Assembly (NCBI GenBank): GCA_032128395.1
Contig: JAQBGV010000223.1
Coordinates: 1-6,336, forward strand
Length of the DNA stretch: 6,336 nt
From: JAQBGV01 sp032128395
GTDB taxonomy: Bacteria; Planctomycetota; UBA8108; UBA1146
Reading direction: 5' to 3'
Shown here: positions 1 through 5,398 of the stretch, in pieces
Layout of the letters: the number at the start of each line of letters is the position of its first letter
Position numbering within the stretch: the stretch's first letter is position 1
Notes under the pieces: model-generated
The model's input: the letters and a program-made list of their open reading frames with translations, nothing else
What the model was told of the DNA's origin: nothing
Databases searched by the model: none
Translations under genes and position numbers: made by a program

Positions 1-5
1 ACCAA

Positions 6-127
6 GAGTGGCGAGGGTGGTTCGTCTGTCGTGTCGGAGGGTCGAGCCCGACCGGAGGCGACCCTACCGGGTCGTTGAGGATCGGGCTCGACCCTACGAC
101 GCGGCAGACGGGCCGCCATCGCCACTC
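6..127. repeat. 122-bp near-perfect palindrome (46-position stem) just past gene A
   Basis: Positions i and 133-i pair almost throughout: the outer arms 6-14 and 119-127 are a perfect 9-bp match, and the inner arms 38-51 and 82-95 are a perfect 14-bp match. Between them only 15/118 and 37/96 are true mismatches. Five further positions (18/115, 21/112, 22/111, 29/104, 32/101) are T opposite G, which pair as G-U only in RNA read from the plus strand. The 30-nt centre holds a further 6-bp stem, 59-64 with 69-74. The element starts 9 nt beyond the TAG of gene A, so it may end that transcript. The wobble polarity instead suggests selection on a rightward transcript entering from outside the window. 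It could be a bidirectional terminator, or a MITE- or REP-like palindromic element. No second copy is seen here. Confidence 0.8.
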
Positions 128-136
128 CCCACCCAA

Positions 137-952
137 CTATGGGCAGCCGGGGAACACTACGCAATCACCCAGGCTTTGGTTAGCCAAGAACCCACACGTC
201 GGAAAAGGAGCGGGCGGTGCTACTCCTCCTGCGAAGTAGTAGAGGATGATGTAGATCGGGTCGGCGGTGTCGAGCGAGCCGTCACCGTTTGCGTCGTTCG
301 CCCCATTGCAGTTGAACGCCGGTCCTCCCTGGAACAGGTGGTTCAGGATCCAGATCGCGTCGGAGAGGTCGAGGAACGTATCCGCGTTCGTATCGGCGCG
401 AACGAAGGGGATCAGTGGCTGCACCTGAACGTTCCCGCAGATCTTCACCGGAGGCACCGAGATGCCATTGATGACCACCACCGCGTTGATGGGGGGTTGC
501 CCGATGGTGCTGCACGGACAGACAGGAATGTTCGACCCCACCCCGGCGAGAACGGAGTAGTCCGCCACCGCGAGTTCGTAGTCGGTTCCCTGAGGCAGGA
601 TCGCGCATGCGAAGAAGCAGATCACCACGCCCATTGTCCAACCACCGGGCTCGATGTTGATCTGTTCGAAGTCCGGCGGATCACCGAGGCGGATCGTCTG
701 CGTAGTCGAGCCGAGCGCGGCGCTATCGACGACGATCTCGGTGTCATCGAGGCAGATCCCGAACGACCAGCCCTGGATGTCACTCCCGTCGTTGGTGAGG
801 AGCACCGGCAGTGTGACCGACCCACCGGGGGCGCTGGTTCCGTTCCCGACCGAAAGCTGGTAGCTCGGGTTCTCGGGCTGCTGAGCGTCGACCGGCGGAC
901 ATACGCTGAATGCGACGGCGGCGACGCCGAAGATCAGGACAGGCGCACGCAT
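137..952 (-). CDS. Protein A: exported cohesin-like plus dockerin-type protein
   Basis: This is a 271-residue exported protein. Residues 1-23 form a signal peptide (short basic start, hydrophobic core, cleavage near VDA-QQ). Residues about 30-175 are a beta-rich module with the signatures GSVTLPVLLTND, DIQGWSFGIC and NAVVVINGISV; it resembles cohesin-type domains and matches the corresponding regions of B and C. Residues 183-271 hold two canonical 12-residue Ca loops, 187-198 (D-T-N-A-D...D-L-S-D) and 220-231 (D-A-N-G-D-G...D-T-A-D), each followed by a hydrophobic helix, as in dockerin type I. Cysteines 215, 253, 264 and 270 have the same spacing as in B and C, and the tail ends CVVFPGCP. The start at 952 was chosen over an upstream ATG at 1066 because it begins the signal peptide and has AGGAGG 5 nt upstream. 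No catalytic motif is visible. A structural or binding role outside the cytoplasm is inferred; the real function is unknown. Confidence 0.9.
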   Translation of the reverse strand: MRAPVLIFGVAAVAFSVCPPVDAQQPENPSYQLSVGNGTSAPGGSVTLPVLLTNDGSDIQGWSFGICLDDTEIVVDSAALGSTTQTIRLGDPPDFEQINIEPGGWTMGVVICFFACAILPQGTDYELAVADYSVLAGVGSNIPVCPCSTIGQPPINAVVVINGISVPPVKICGNVQVQPLIPFVRADTNADTFLDLSDAIWILNHLFQGGPAFNCNGANDANGDGSLDTADPIYIILYYFAGGVAPPAPFPTCGFLANQSLGDCVVFPGCP

Positions 953-957
953 CGATT

Positions 958-963
958 CCTCCT
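958..963 (-). promoter_or_regulatory. Ribosome binding site of gene A
   Basis: On the minus strand this reads AGGAGG, a full Shine-Dalgarno core, with 5 nt (AATCG) before the ATG at 952-950. It decides the start in favour of 952 over the upstream in-frame ATG at 1066. Confidence 0.85.
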
Positions 964-972
964 CTTCCCGGA

Positions 973-1016
973 TCCCGATCGAAGACCGGGCCCAGGGCGG
1001 GCCCACGCGATCGGGA
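973..1016 (-). promoter_or_regulatory. 5' leader hairpin of gene A
   Basis: The arms TCCCGATCG (973-981) and CGATCGGGA (1008-1016) are exact inverse complements. Inside them GGGCCC at 988-993 can pair with GGGCCC at 999-1004 across a 5-nt loop, giving 15 bp of very GC-rich stem with a small internal loop. It lies 9 nt upstream of the Shine-Dalgarno of gene A. It could be an attenuator, a translation-control or mRNA-stabilising structure, or simply a terminator for read-through from gene B. No known riboswitch consensus is recognised. Confidence 0.5.
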
Positions 1017-1175
1017 CACGTGTCGAAGGACACTGCGCCCCGCGCGAACCCAGCCAATTCTCTCACATTGCGAAGTTCAGCCCAAATAGAGCGCTCGCGC
1101 GGCCCCGTCCCTCAGTGCGGCCCCGTACCTCACAGACGGCACGATCCCGCGCAGTATCAGTTGGTGCGCAGAAGT

Positions 1176-1208
1176 CGCCGCCCCTCCGCCGCCCCTCCGC
1201 CGCCCCTC
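1176..1208. repeat. Three perfect tandem copies of an 11-bp unit
   Basis: CGCCGCCCCTC is repeated at 1176-1186, 1187-1197 and 1198-1208 without a mismatch. The tract is non-coding, between genes B and A, and lies about 220 bp upstream of the gene A start. The period is close to one helical turn. It may be a slippage-prone repeat or a phased binding site; no function can be assigned. Confidence 0.9.
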
Positions 1209-1227
1209 CTCAGGGCGCGAGCGGCAC

Positions 1228-1260
1228 GAGGAGCCTCATTCCGTGGAAACGAGGCTCCTC
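1228..1260. repeat. 10-bp perfect inverted repeat between genes B and A
   Basis: GAGGAGCCTC at 1228-1237 and GAGGCTCCTC at 1251-1260 form a perfect 10-bp stem with a 13-nt loop that can itself pair weakly (TTCC with GGAA). No T-run follows on either strand. It is about 118 nt past the gene B stop, so it could be a secondary terminator or an operator-like palindrome. Confidence 0.5.
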
Positions 1261-1332
1261 CTCGTCGCAGCGCACTGTATCACCCTCCCGGGGACGGGGG
1301 AATCCCCACCCGTCGAAGGGGCGCCACATTCT

Positions 1333-1359
1333 CGGGCGGACCGGGGCTCGGACCGCCCG
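1333..1359 (-). terminator. Hairpin after gene B, terminator-like without U-tract
   Basis: CGGGCGG (1333-1339) pairs with CCGCCCG (1353-1359). After one A/A opposition (U/U in the minus-strand transcript) the stem continues CCG with CGG around a 5-nt loop. It begins 18 nt beyond the TAG of gene B. The downstream minus-strand sequence AGAATGTGG has no T-run, so intrinsic termination is uncertain; a 3'-end protecting stem is an alternative. Confidence 0.45.
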
Positions 1360-1377
1360 CAGGAACCTCGAAATGGC

Positions 1378-2190
1378 CTACTGGTCCGGACAGCCCGGAA
1401 ACACTGCGCAATCTGCCACGGTCTGCCCAGTGATCCGATCGCAAGCGGGGTACGGGAAAGCCGGGGACGCCCCCCCCAGGAACTGGAAGCTGAATGTGAA
1501 AATCGCATCCGCGGTATCGAAGTTCCCATCCGCGTTCGAGTCATTCGCCTCCGCGCAATCGTAGAGCGGACCCGAGAGGAAGAGAGCGGTCAGTACCCAA
1601 ATTCCGTCCGCGATGTCCACCAAACCATCCGAGTTGGCATCCGCGCGGACGAACTGGGGCGTAGCCGGCGGTGGGACGATCGAAAGGGTGAGACCGATCT
1701 GGATCGGCGCGACCGAACTGCCACCGACCACGACGACCGTCGAGACCGGAACCGCTCCGAGCGTGCTGCACGGCTCGATCGTCGTCGTCGTCACCGTCAG
1801 TTCGGCCGTGTAGGTCCCGATCGCCAGTTCGTATCCAACCCCCGGCGGAAGGACGAAGGTCCCGAAGAGATTGATCACGACTCCGAGGGTGTAGCCACCG
1901 GTCAGCGAGGTGTTCAACTGCAGGAATCCTGGAAGTGCCCCACCGTTGACGGTCAGGGTCGTCGAACCCTCGACCGCATCGACGAAGGTCAGCGCCGTGA
2001 TGTCGTGACAGATCCCGAACGACCAACCTTGGACATCAGCGGAGCCCACATTGTCGAGCAGGACCGGGGCGTCGAACGTCGAACCGATCGGAGTCTCGGC
2101 CGGCCCGGTCACCCGGAGGGTGAAATCCTGAGCTTCCACCGACGCAGAAAGAAATAGTACGAGCGAACAGATCGCGCCCACGATTTTCAT
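1378..2190 (-). CDS. Protein B: exported cohesin-like plus dockerin-type protein
   Basis: This is a 270-residue exported paralogue of A and C. Residues 1 to about 21 are a signal peptide (MKIV, hydrophobic stretch, cleavage near VEA-QD). Residues about 22-175 are the cohesin-like module with DVQGWSFGICHD, GGYTLGVVINLFG, PCSTLG and STVVVVGGSSV. Residues 180-270 hold two dockerin-type Ca loops, 184-195 (D-A-N-S-D-G...D-I-A-D) and 217-228 (D-S-N-A-D-G...D-T-A-D), and cysteines 212, 250, 261 and 267 at the same spacing as in A and C. It ends CAVFPGCPDQ. Two ATGs lie close together at 2196 and 2190. The Shine-Dalgarno is only 1 nt from the first and 7 nt from the second, so 2190 is preferred. Leader and trailer regions with hairpins on both sides suggest its own transcription unit. 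No enzyme motif is seen; surface assembly or binding is inferred. Confidence 0.9.
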   Translation of the reverse strand: MKIVGAICSLVLFLSASVEAQDFTLRVTGPAETPIGSTFDAPVLLDNVGSADVQGWSFGICHDITALTFVDAVEGSTTLTVNGGALPGFLQLNTSLTGGYTLGVVINLFGTFVLPPGVGYELAIGTYTAELTVTTTTIEPCSTLGAVPVSTVVVVGGSSVAPIQIGLTLSIVPPPATPQFVRADANSDGLVDIADGIWVLTALFLSGPLYDCAEANDSNADGNFDTADAIFTFSFQFLGGASPAFPYPACDRITGQTVADCAVFPGCPDQ

Positions 2191-2197
2191 GAGCATC

Positions 2198-2203
2198 CCT
2201 CCT
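2198..2203 (-). promoter_or_regulatory. Ribosome binding site of gene B
   Basis: The minus strand reads AGGAGG here, 7 nt before the ATG at 2190-2188 and only 1 nt before an earlier in-frame ATG at 2196-2194. The spacing favours the second ATG as the start. Confidence 0.85.
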
Positions 2204-2226
2204 CAATAGATATTTGTCCCACCCTC

Positions 2227-2256
2227 ACCTCAAGATGCCGCCTCTACCTCAAGATG
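2227..2256. repeat. 11-bp direct repeat upstream of gene B
   Basis: ACCTCAAGATG occurs at 2227-2237 and again at 2246-2256, a period of 19 bp with an 8-bp spacer. Read on the minus strand each copy is CATCTTGAGGT. The pair lies 37-66 bp upstream of the gene B start, where a regulator site or promoter element would be expected. Binding of a dimeric regulator is inference. Confidence 0.6.
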
Positions 2257-2405
2257 ACGGAACGCTCCCGTCGACCCAAGGCCGCATCACCCATGGGTAG
2301 GTGAAAGTCCGATCGCTCCTGGGCGACCGAAATGCCACTCTGTTCGGGCAGCTCAGCGGAATCTCTCGTTCCTCGGAACCACCCCCTCCTCGAGATTCAT
2401 TGTGA

Positions 2406-2428
2406 CTCCTCATCGGTGCGATGGGGAG
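2406..2428. repeat. 10-bp hairpin in the C-B intergenic region
   Basis: CTCCTCATCG (2406-2415) pairs with CGATGGGGAG (2419-2428) across a 3-nt loop. Nine pairs are Watson-Crick and one (2410/2424) is T/G, which is a wobble only in plus-strand RNA. No T-run follows on either strand. Role unknown. Confidence 0.4.
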
Positions 2429-2483
2429 CCCCAAGTGACCAAAAACACTCCATGGTCGCGAGCTCGCAAGCGATGTGAAGAAC

Positions 2484-2512
2484 GGGCGACCCGGCCGTAA
2501 GCCGGACCGCCC
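2484..2512 (-). terminator. Probable terminator of the D-C transcript
   Basis: In the minus-strand transcript GGGCGGUCCGGC pairs over 12 positions with GCCGGGUCGCCC around a UUACG loop. The two central positions are tandem G-U/U-G wobbles, which exist only in minus-strand RNA; the plus-strand version would have two A/C mismatches. The polarity therefore fits a function in the transcript of gene C. The tail is GUUCUUCACAUCG, a weak U-rich tract. The stem lies 58 nt past the gene C stop codon. Confidence 0.6.
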
Positions 2513-2522
2513 ATGTCCACTC

Positions 2523-2536
2523 GGGGCCAAGGCCCC
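2523..2536 (-). other. Small hairpin between gene C and its terminator
   Basis: GGGGCC (2523-2528) and GGCCCC (2531-2536) are exact inverse complements separated by AA, so a 4-5-bp GC stem with a short loop can form. It lies 34 nt past the gene C stop and 10 nt before the larger 2512-2484 stem, and may assist termination or RNA stability. Confidence 0.4.
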
Positions 2537-2570
2537 AGTCCACCCATAGAAACACGTATCACTCGAGTTG

Positions 2571-3386
2571 CTAGCAACCCGTGTAGCCCGCACAGTCGGT
2601 AGGATCCGGATCCGCGTCTCCGCCGCAACTCCCTTGCGGCGCCGCCGGGGGCGGACCGTTCAGGAATTGATGATTGAAGATGTACACCGCGTCCGACGCG
2701 TCTTGAGAGCTGTCGGAGTTGGCGTCACTCGCGCCGAGGCAGTCGAAGGACGGTCCATCTTGGAAGATCGCATTCAGGATCCAGATCCCGTCCGCGATGT
2801 TCAGAGAACCATCCTGATTCGCATCTCCACGACGATACTCGGGGATCCCGACCGTAGTGGCCGTGCCACACGTCGTCGTCGGTTCGACCGAACTACCGCC
2901 CACCACCACGACGGTCGAGACCGGCGGGGTCCCGAGCGTGTTGCACGGGCACATGTCGCTCGTCGCACCGTCCGCCGGCATCAGGTTGTCATAGGTCGCG
3001 ATACAGATCAGGTTTCCGCTGCTGGGGGGCAGGTTGTTCTGCCCGAACAAGTCGATCACCACGCCGAGAGTGTAGCCACCCCCGGGCATGCCGATATTCA
3101 GGAAGCCGGCCGGCGAACCGCCGTTGATGGTCGCGGTCATCGTTCCGTCCGTCGTCGCGTCGACCAGAGTCAGCGCAGCTTCGTCGTGGCAGATCCCGAA
3201 GGACCAACCTTGGATGACCGTACCCCCGGAAGTGTCGAGGAACGCCCCCACGGAGAGCGTCCCGCCGAACGATGCGCTCTTGTTCTCGACCGAGAGGACG
3301 TAGGCCGGGTCCTGCTGAGCCCCGATGTCGCTCGCCCCGAGAGCGAGCACCACCGCGACCAGACAGGGAAGCACCTTGCGGTTCAT
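2571..3386 (-). CDS. Protein C: exported cohesin-like plus dockerin-type protein
   Basis: This is a 271-residue exported paralogue, closest to B. Residues 1 to about 24 are a signal peptide (MNRK, hydrophobic core, cleavage near IGA-QQ). The cohesin-like module, about 30-175, has VIQGWSFGICHD, GGYTLGVVIDLFG, MCPCNTLG and STVVVVGGSSV. Residues 184-271 carry Ca loops 188-199 (D-A-N-Q-D-G...N-I-A-D) and 221-232 (D-A-N-S-D-S...D-A-S-D); Asn replaces Asp at position 9 of the first loop, which the dockerin consensus accepts. Cysteines 216, 254, 265 and 271 keep the family spacing, the last being the C-terminal residue. The start at 3386 is preferred over an ATG at 3455 because it opens the signal peptide, has GGAAAGG 6 nt upstream, and overlaps the stop of D as ATGA. 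Translational coupling to D implies joint production. Function is unknown; partnership with D is inferred. Confidence 0.9.
   Translation of the reverse strand: MNRKVLPCLVAVVLALGASDIGAQQDPAYVLSVENKSASFGGTLSVGAFLDTSGGTVIQGWSFGICHDEAALTLVDATTDGTMTATINGGSPAGFLNIGMPGGGYTLGVVIDLFGQNNLPPSSGNLICIATYDNLMPADGATSDMCPCNTLGTPPVSTVVVVGGSSVEPTTTCGTATTVGIPEYRRGDANQDGSLNIADGIWILNAIFQDGPSFDCLGASDANSDSSQDASDAVYIFNHQFLNGPPPAAPQGSCGGDADPDPTDCAGYTGC
3383..3386 (-). other. ATGA stop/start overlap joining genes D and C
   Basis: On the minus strand the four bases read ATGA: ATG (3386-3384) starts gene C and TGA (3385-3383) stops gene D. Such overlaps usually mean one mRNA with translational coupling. It is the only gene junction in the window without an intergenic gap. 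Confidence 0.85.
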
Positions 3387-5395
3387 GCGAAGCCTTTCCG
3401 GTTCGCTCCGGACTCGGGCGAGATCCACTGACAAGTACTGTCCCCACTCATGCACTCCGGAAGATCGTCCGGATCTTCGCCCTCGGGATCAGGGCCATCG
3501 TTGATCGGTCCCGGGTTCGGGGGGGTTGCGCCGAACTTGAACAAGTAGTGCATCAAGAAGACGGAGTCGGCGAGGTTGATCTTGCCGTCGTCGTTCGCGT
3601 CGCAGGCGTCGGGGCAGTCGATCGACTCCCCTTGGAACTGCCAGCCGAGGATCTTGGCCGCGTCGGCCAGGTCGACCTTGTCGTCCGAGTTGCAATCGCC
3701 CCGCTGGAAGATCTGCACGGGCACTACGCACACCGCGCAGCCGAACTTCTCGAAGCCTTGGATCGACTGGAAGTCGATGATCGCGATGTTCTCGATCTCG
3801 ACGTTACCGCCGCCGGTGATCCCGTCGCAGAACTCGACGGAGAGACAAGATCCGCAGCTGGCGGACGAGTCGATCTCGGCCCGGATGCAGCCGATGAGCA
3901 ACGGAACCGAGGTCGGAGGGACCGTCTGGTTGTCGAAGGGAGGCAGCGCGTCGAGCAGGATACCGAGGACGAACTCGCACTGGCCCGGGTTGGGGCCGTC
4001 GTCGTCATCGTCGTCATCGTCGTCGTCGGAAGAAGTGAAGCTGCCGCCGTCGGTCGAGTTGAAGTTGACGAACTCCGCCCCTACCTCGTCGAAGATCGAG
4101 CCGGTGATATCGAAGCCTTCGATCTCCAGATCACAGTCGTAGCAGATCGCGATCTGCAGACCCTGGAGGTTGTCGGTCGGATCGCAGTAGAAGAGGCAAA
4201 TTTCGACCTCGCTGCCGATCGTGCCTTCGATCGGAGGAGCCGGGTTGTTGAGCGGATTCTCGGTCCCCTCGTAGCCACGCGGTCCGCAGAAGAACTTGGT
4301 GTCCTGGACCGGGTTGGGGCCGAACGGGAGACAGGTGAAGACGCCGTTGAACAGGGTGGGCGGCAAGGAGAGACCCGCGACCACAATGACGTTCGAGAGC
4401 GGCGGGGTGCCGAACACTCCGTCGACGAAGGTCAGGTTGGTGGGCTGCGACGGGGGCACGGACTGGCCGACGAAGAACTTGTTCTCGGTCACGCAGGAGT
4501 AGCAGAAGTTCGCGATGTGGTTGGCGGCCCCGACGGGGATCGTCTGACCGTTGAACGGCGAGGTGAAGTCGAGCACTACGCCGAGCGTTCCGCCGTTCGC
4601 GAGAGTCTCGGTGGCCTGGAACTCCGCACCGACCGTCTGGCTGACCGTTCCGTTGAGATTGATGTCCTCGAGGGTGATGACCGCGGGGTCATGCTGGATC
4701 GCGAGGACGAATCCCTGGACGGCTCCGGACTGGTTGTTGAGAGTGATGGGCACGCAAGTATCCACCCCGGTCTGGGAGCTCCCCGACGTGTTCTCGATCG
4801 TCAGCGAGTCCGGAGGGGGGGCGATGATCGTGAGCTCCGCGCCCGTGTCATCGAGACCGAGTGCCGGTGCGGCGATCGCGAGTCCGCCCTGGACGATGAG
4901 GTTGTCGAGGGGGGGGTTGTTCAGCACGCCGTCGGTGAACTGCAGCGCAGTGGTCACCTGGGCCGGCGCAGTGAGGATGATGATCGAGGACGCGGTGATC
5001 CGCGCGAGGAGCTGATTCGCCCCCGCGGCGATCGTCTGCCCACCGAAGGGCGCGGCGGCATCCAGTACCACCCCGATGGTGACCCCGTTCGTGAGGATCT
5101 CCGGAACGACCAGTTCGGCTCCGGCGGAAGAAGTGACCGTCCCGGCGAAGGAAACGTTGTCGATCTCCAACACGGAATTGTCGTAGCTGAAGGCGAGCAC
5201 GAACCCCTCGGTCGGGGCGGTGCTCGTCAGGCGAGCATCGAGGGTTGCCGAGCCGAGCCCTTGGATCGGGGTCCCGGGGGAACCCGTCGGGGTAGCGCGT
5301 TCAAGTTTCAGCGACTGCTGAGCAGAGGCTGTTGCCATACCGGTGAGTATCCCGCCGATCGTCAATAGACCGACGATAATGGTTCGATGAAGCAT
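3383..5395 (-). CDS. Protein D: exported protein with three cohesin-like modules, Asp10 tract and dockerin-type C-terminus
   Basis: This is a 670-residue exported protein. Residues 1-25 are a signal peptide (cleavage near ASA-QQ). Three related beta modules follow at about 28-175, 197-345 and 364-545. They share GFVLAF/GFVLAI/GLQIAI, then GAEL or GAEF, then a GVVLD/GILLD strand followed by PF-x-x-Q-T, and a closing strand such as SNVIVVAGLSL that matches STVVVVGGSSV of B and C. The third module is longer, with ten consecutive Asp at 457-466 and many cysteines. CxxC pairs occur at 298-301, 418-421, 514-517 and 553-556. Residues 563-625 contain Ca loops 567-578 (D-C-N-S-D-D...D-L-A-D) and 599-610 (D-A-N-D-D-G...N-L-A-D). 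An acidic Pro-rich tail follows. The start at 5395 was chosen for its signal peptide and GGAGG 5 nt upstream; the frame stays open upstream to 5965 with no secretory start. A scaffold- or adhesin-like role is inferred; no catalytic residues are recognised. Confidence 0.9.
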   Translation of the reverse strand: MLHRTIIVGLLTIGGILTGMATASAQQSLKLERATPTGSPGTPIQGLGSATLDARLTSTAPTEGFVLAFSYDNSVLEIDNVSFAGTVTSSAGAELVVPEILTNGVTIGVVLDAAAPFGGQTIAAGANQLLARITASSIIILTAPAQVTTALQFTDGVLNNPPLDNLIVQGGLAIAAPALGLDDTGAELTIIAPPPDSLTIENTSGSSQTGVDTCVPITLNNQSGAVQGFVLAIQHDPAVITLEDINLNGTVSQTVGAEFQATETLANGGTLGVVLDFTSPFNGQTIPVGAANHIANFCYSCVTENKFFVGQSVPPSQPTNLTFVDGVFGTPPLSNVIVVAGLSLPPTLFNGVFTCLPFGPNPVQDTKFFCGPRGYEGTENPLNNPAPPIEGTIGSEVEICLFYCDPTDNLQGLQIAICYDCDLEIEGFDITGSIFDEVGAEFVNFNSTDGGSFTSSDDDDDDDDDDGPNPGQCEFVLGILLDALPPFDNQTVPPTSVPLLIGCIRAEIDSSASCGSCLSVEFCDGITGGGNVEIENIAIIDFQSIQGFEKFGCAVCVVPVQIFQRGDCNSDDKVDLADAAKILGWQFQGESIDCPDACDANDDGKINLADSVFLMHYLFKFGATPPNPGPINDGPDPEGEDPDDLPECMSGDSTCQWISPESGANRKGFA
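3393..3399 (-). promoter_or_regulatory. Ribosome binding site of gene C, inside gene D
   Basis: The minus strand reads GGAAAGG, a weaker Shine-Dalgarno than those of A, B and D, 6 nt before the ATG at 3386. It lies within the last codons of gene D, so ribosomes finishing D would pass directly over it. Confidence 0.6.
3998..4027 (-). repeat. In-frame trinucleotide tract encoding Asp10
   Basis: Ten consecutive Asp codons, eight GAC and two GAT, arranged symmetrically (3 GAC, GAT, 2 GAC, GAT, 3 GAC). They encode residues 457-466 of protein D, between SFTSS and GPNPG. Modules 1 and 2 have only a few residues at the equivalent hairpin. The tract could expand or contract by slippage without breaking the frame. 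Confidence 0.95.
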
Positions 5396-5398
5396 GGT

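Larger units (their letters stand above)
953..1377. other. Intergenic region between genes B and A (425 nt)
   Basis: No credible gene is seen; open frames here have R/S/P-rich, low-complexity translations and no homology I recognise. In the minus-strand direction the region holds a hairpin after gene B (1359-1333), a second GC-rich stem (1314-1293), a perfect 10-bp inverted repeat (1260-1228), a 3 x 11-bp tandem repeat (1208-1176), and a strong hairpin directly before the ribosome binding site of gene A (1016-973). I could not identify a convincing -35/-10 pair for A. Confidence 0.7.
2191..2570. other. Intergenic region between genes C and B (380 nt)
   Basis: No credible gene is seen; the open frames present have R/S/G-rich translations lacking a ribosome binding site or recognisable domain. 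In the minus-strand direction the region contains two hairpins after gene C (2536-2523 and 2512-2484), a further 10-bp hairpin (2428-2406), the 10-bp palindrome ACCCATGGGT (2289-2298), and two 11-bp direct repeats just before gene B (2256-2227). I see no convincing -35/-10 pair: TTGAGG in the repeat with TCTATT 17 nt on is the nearest match, but it would put the start of transcription inside the ribosome binding site. Confidence 0.7.

Noticed and set aside
8..1564. Plus-strand open frame of 518 codons opposite gene A and the B-A gap
   Set aside because: It is antisense to gene A and crosses non-coding hairpins and the tandem repeat. It has Arg-rich composition and no domain. The left palindrome, however, leaves room for a rightward RNA.
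1781..1792. GTC x4 tract in gene B, similar at DNA level to the Asp10 tract
   Set aside because: It is read in another frame as Thr residues inside a normal strand of the cohesin-like module, and is too short to call a microsatellite.
2567..2578. 12-bp perfect palindrome GTTGCTAGCAAC spanning the gene C stop codon
   Set aside because: It has no loop, so it would make a poor RNA hairpin, and half of it is fixed by the conserved Gly-Cys-stop codons. Probably chance.
2249..2593. Minus-strand open frame of 114 codons between C and B
   Set aside because: It runs through the probable terminator of gene C and overlaps the end of that gene in another frame. Composition is R/S/G-rich, with no domain.
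2568..3431. Plus-strand open frame opposite gene C, and a similar one (1243-2157) opposite gene B
   Set aside because: The two translations resemble each other only because they are the antisense of paralogous genes. Neither has a recognisable domain.
3272..5368. Very long plus-strand open frame opposite gene D (698 codons)
   Set aside because: The translation is rich in R, E, D, V and G with no recognisable domain. It lies antisense to a gene with a signal peptide, repeated modules and Ca loops. High GC commonly leaves such frames open.
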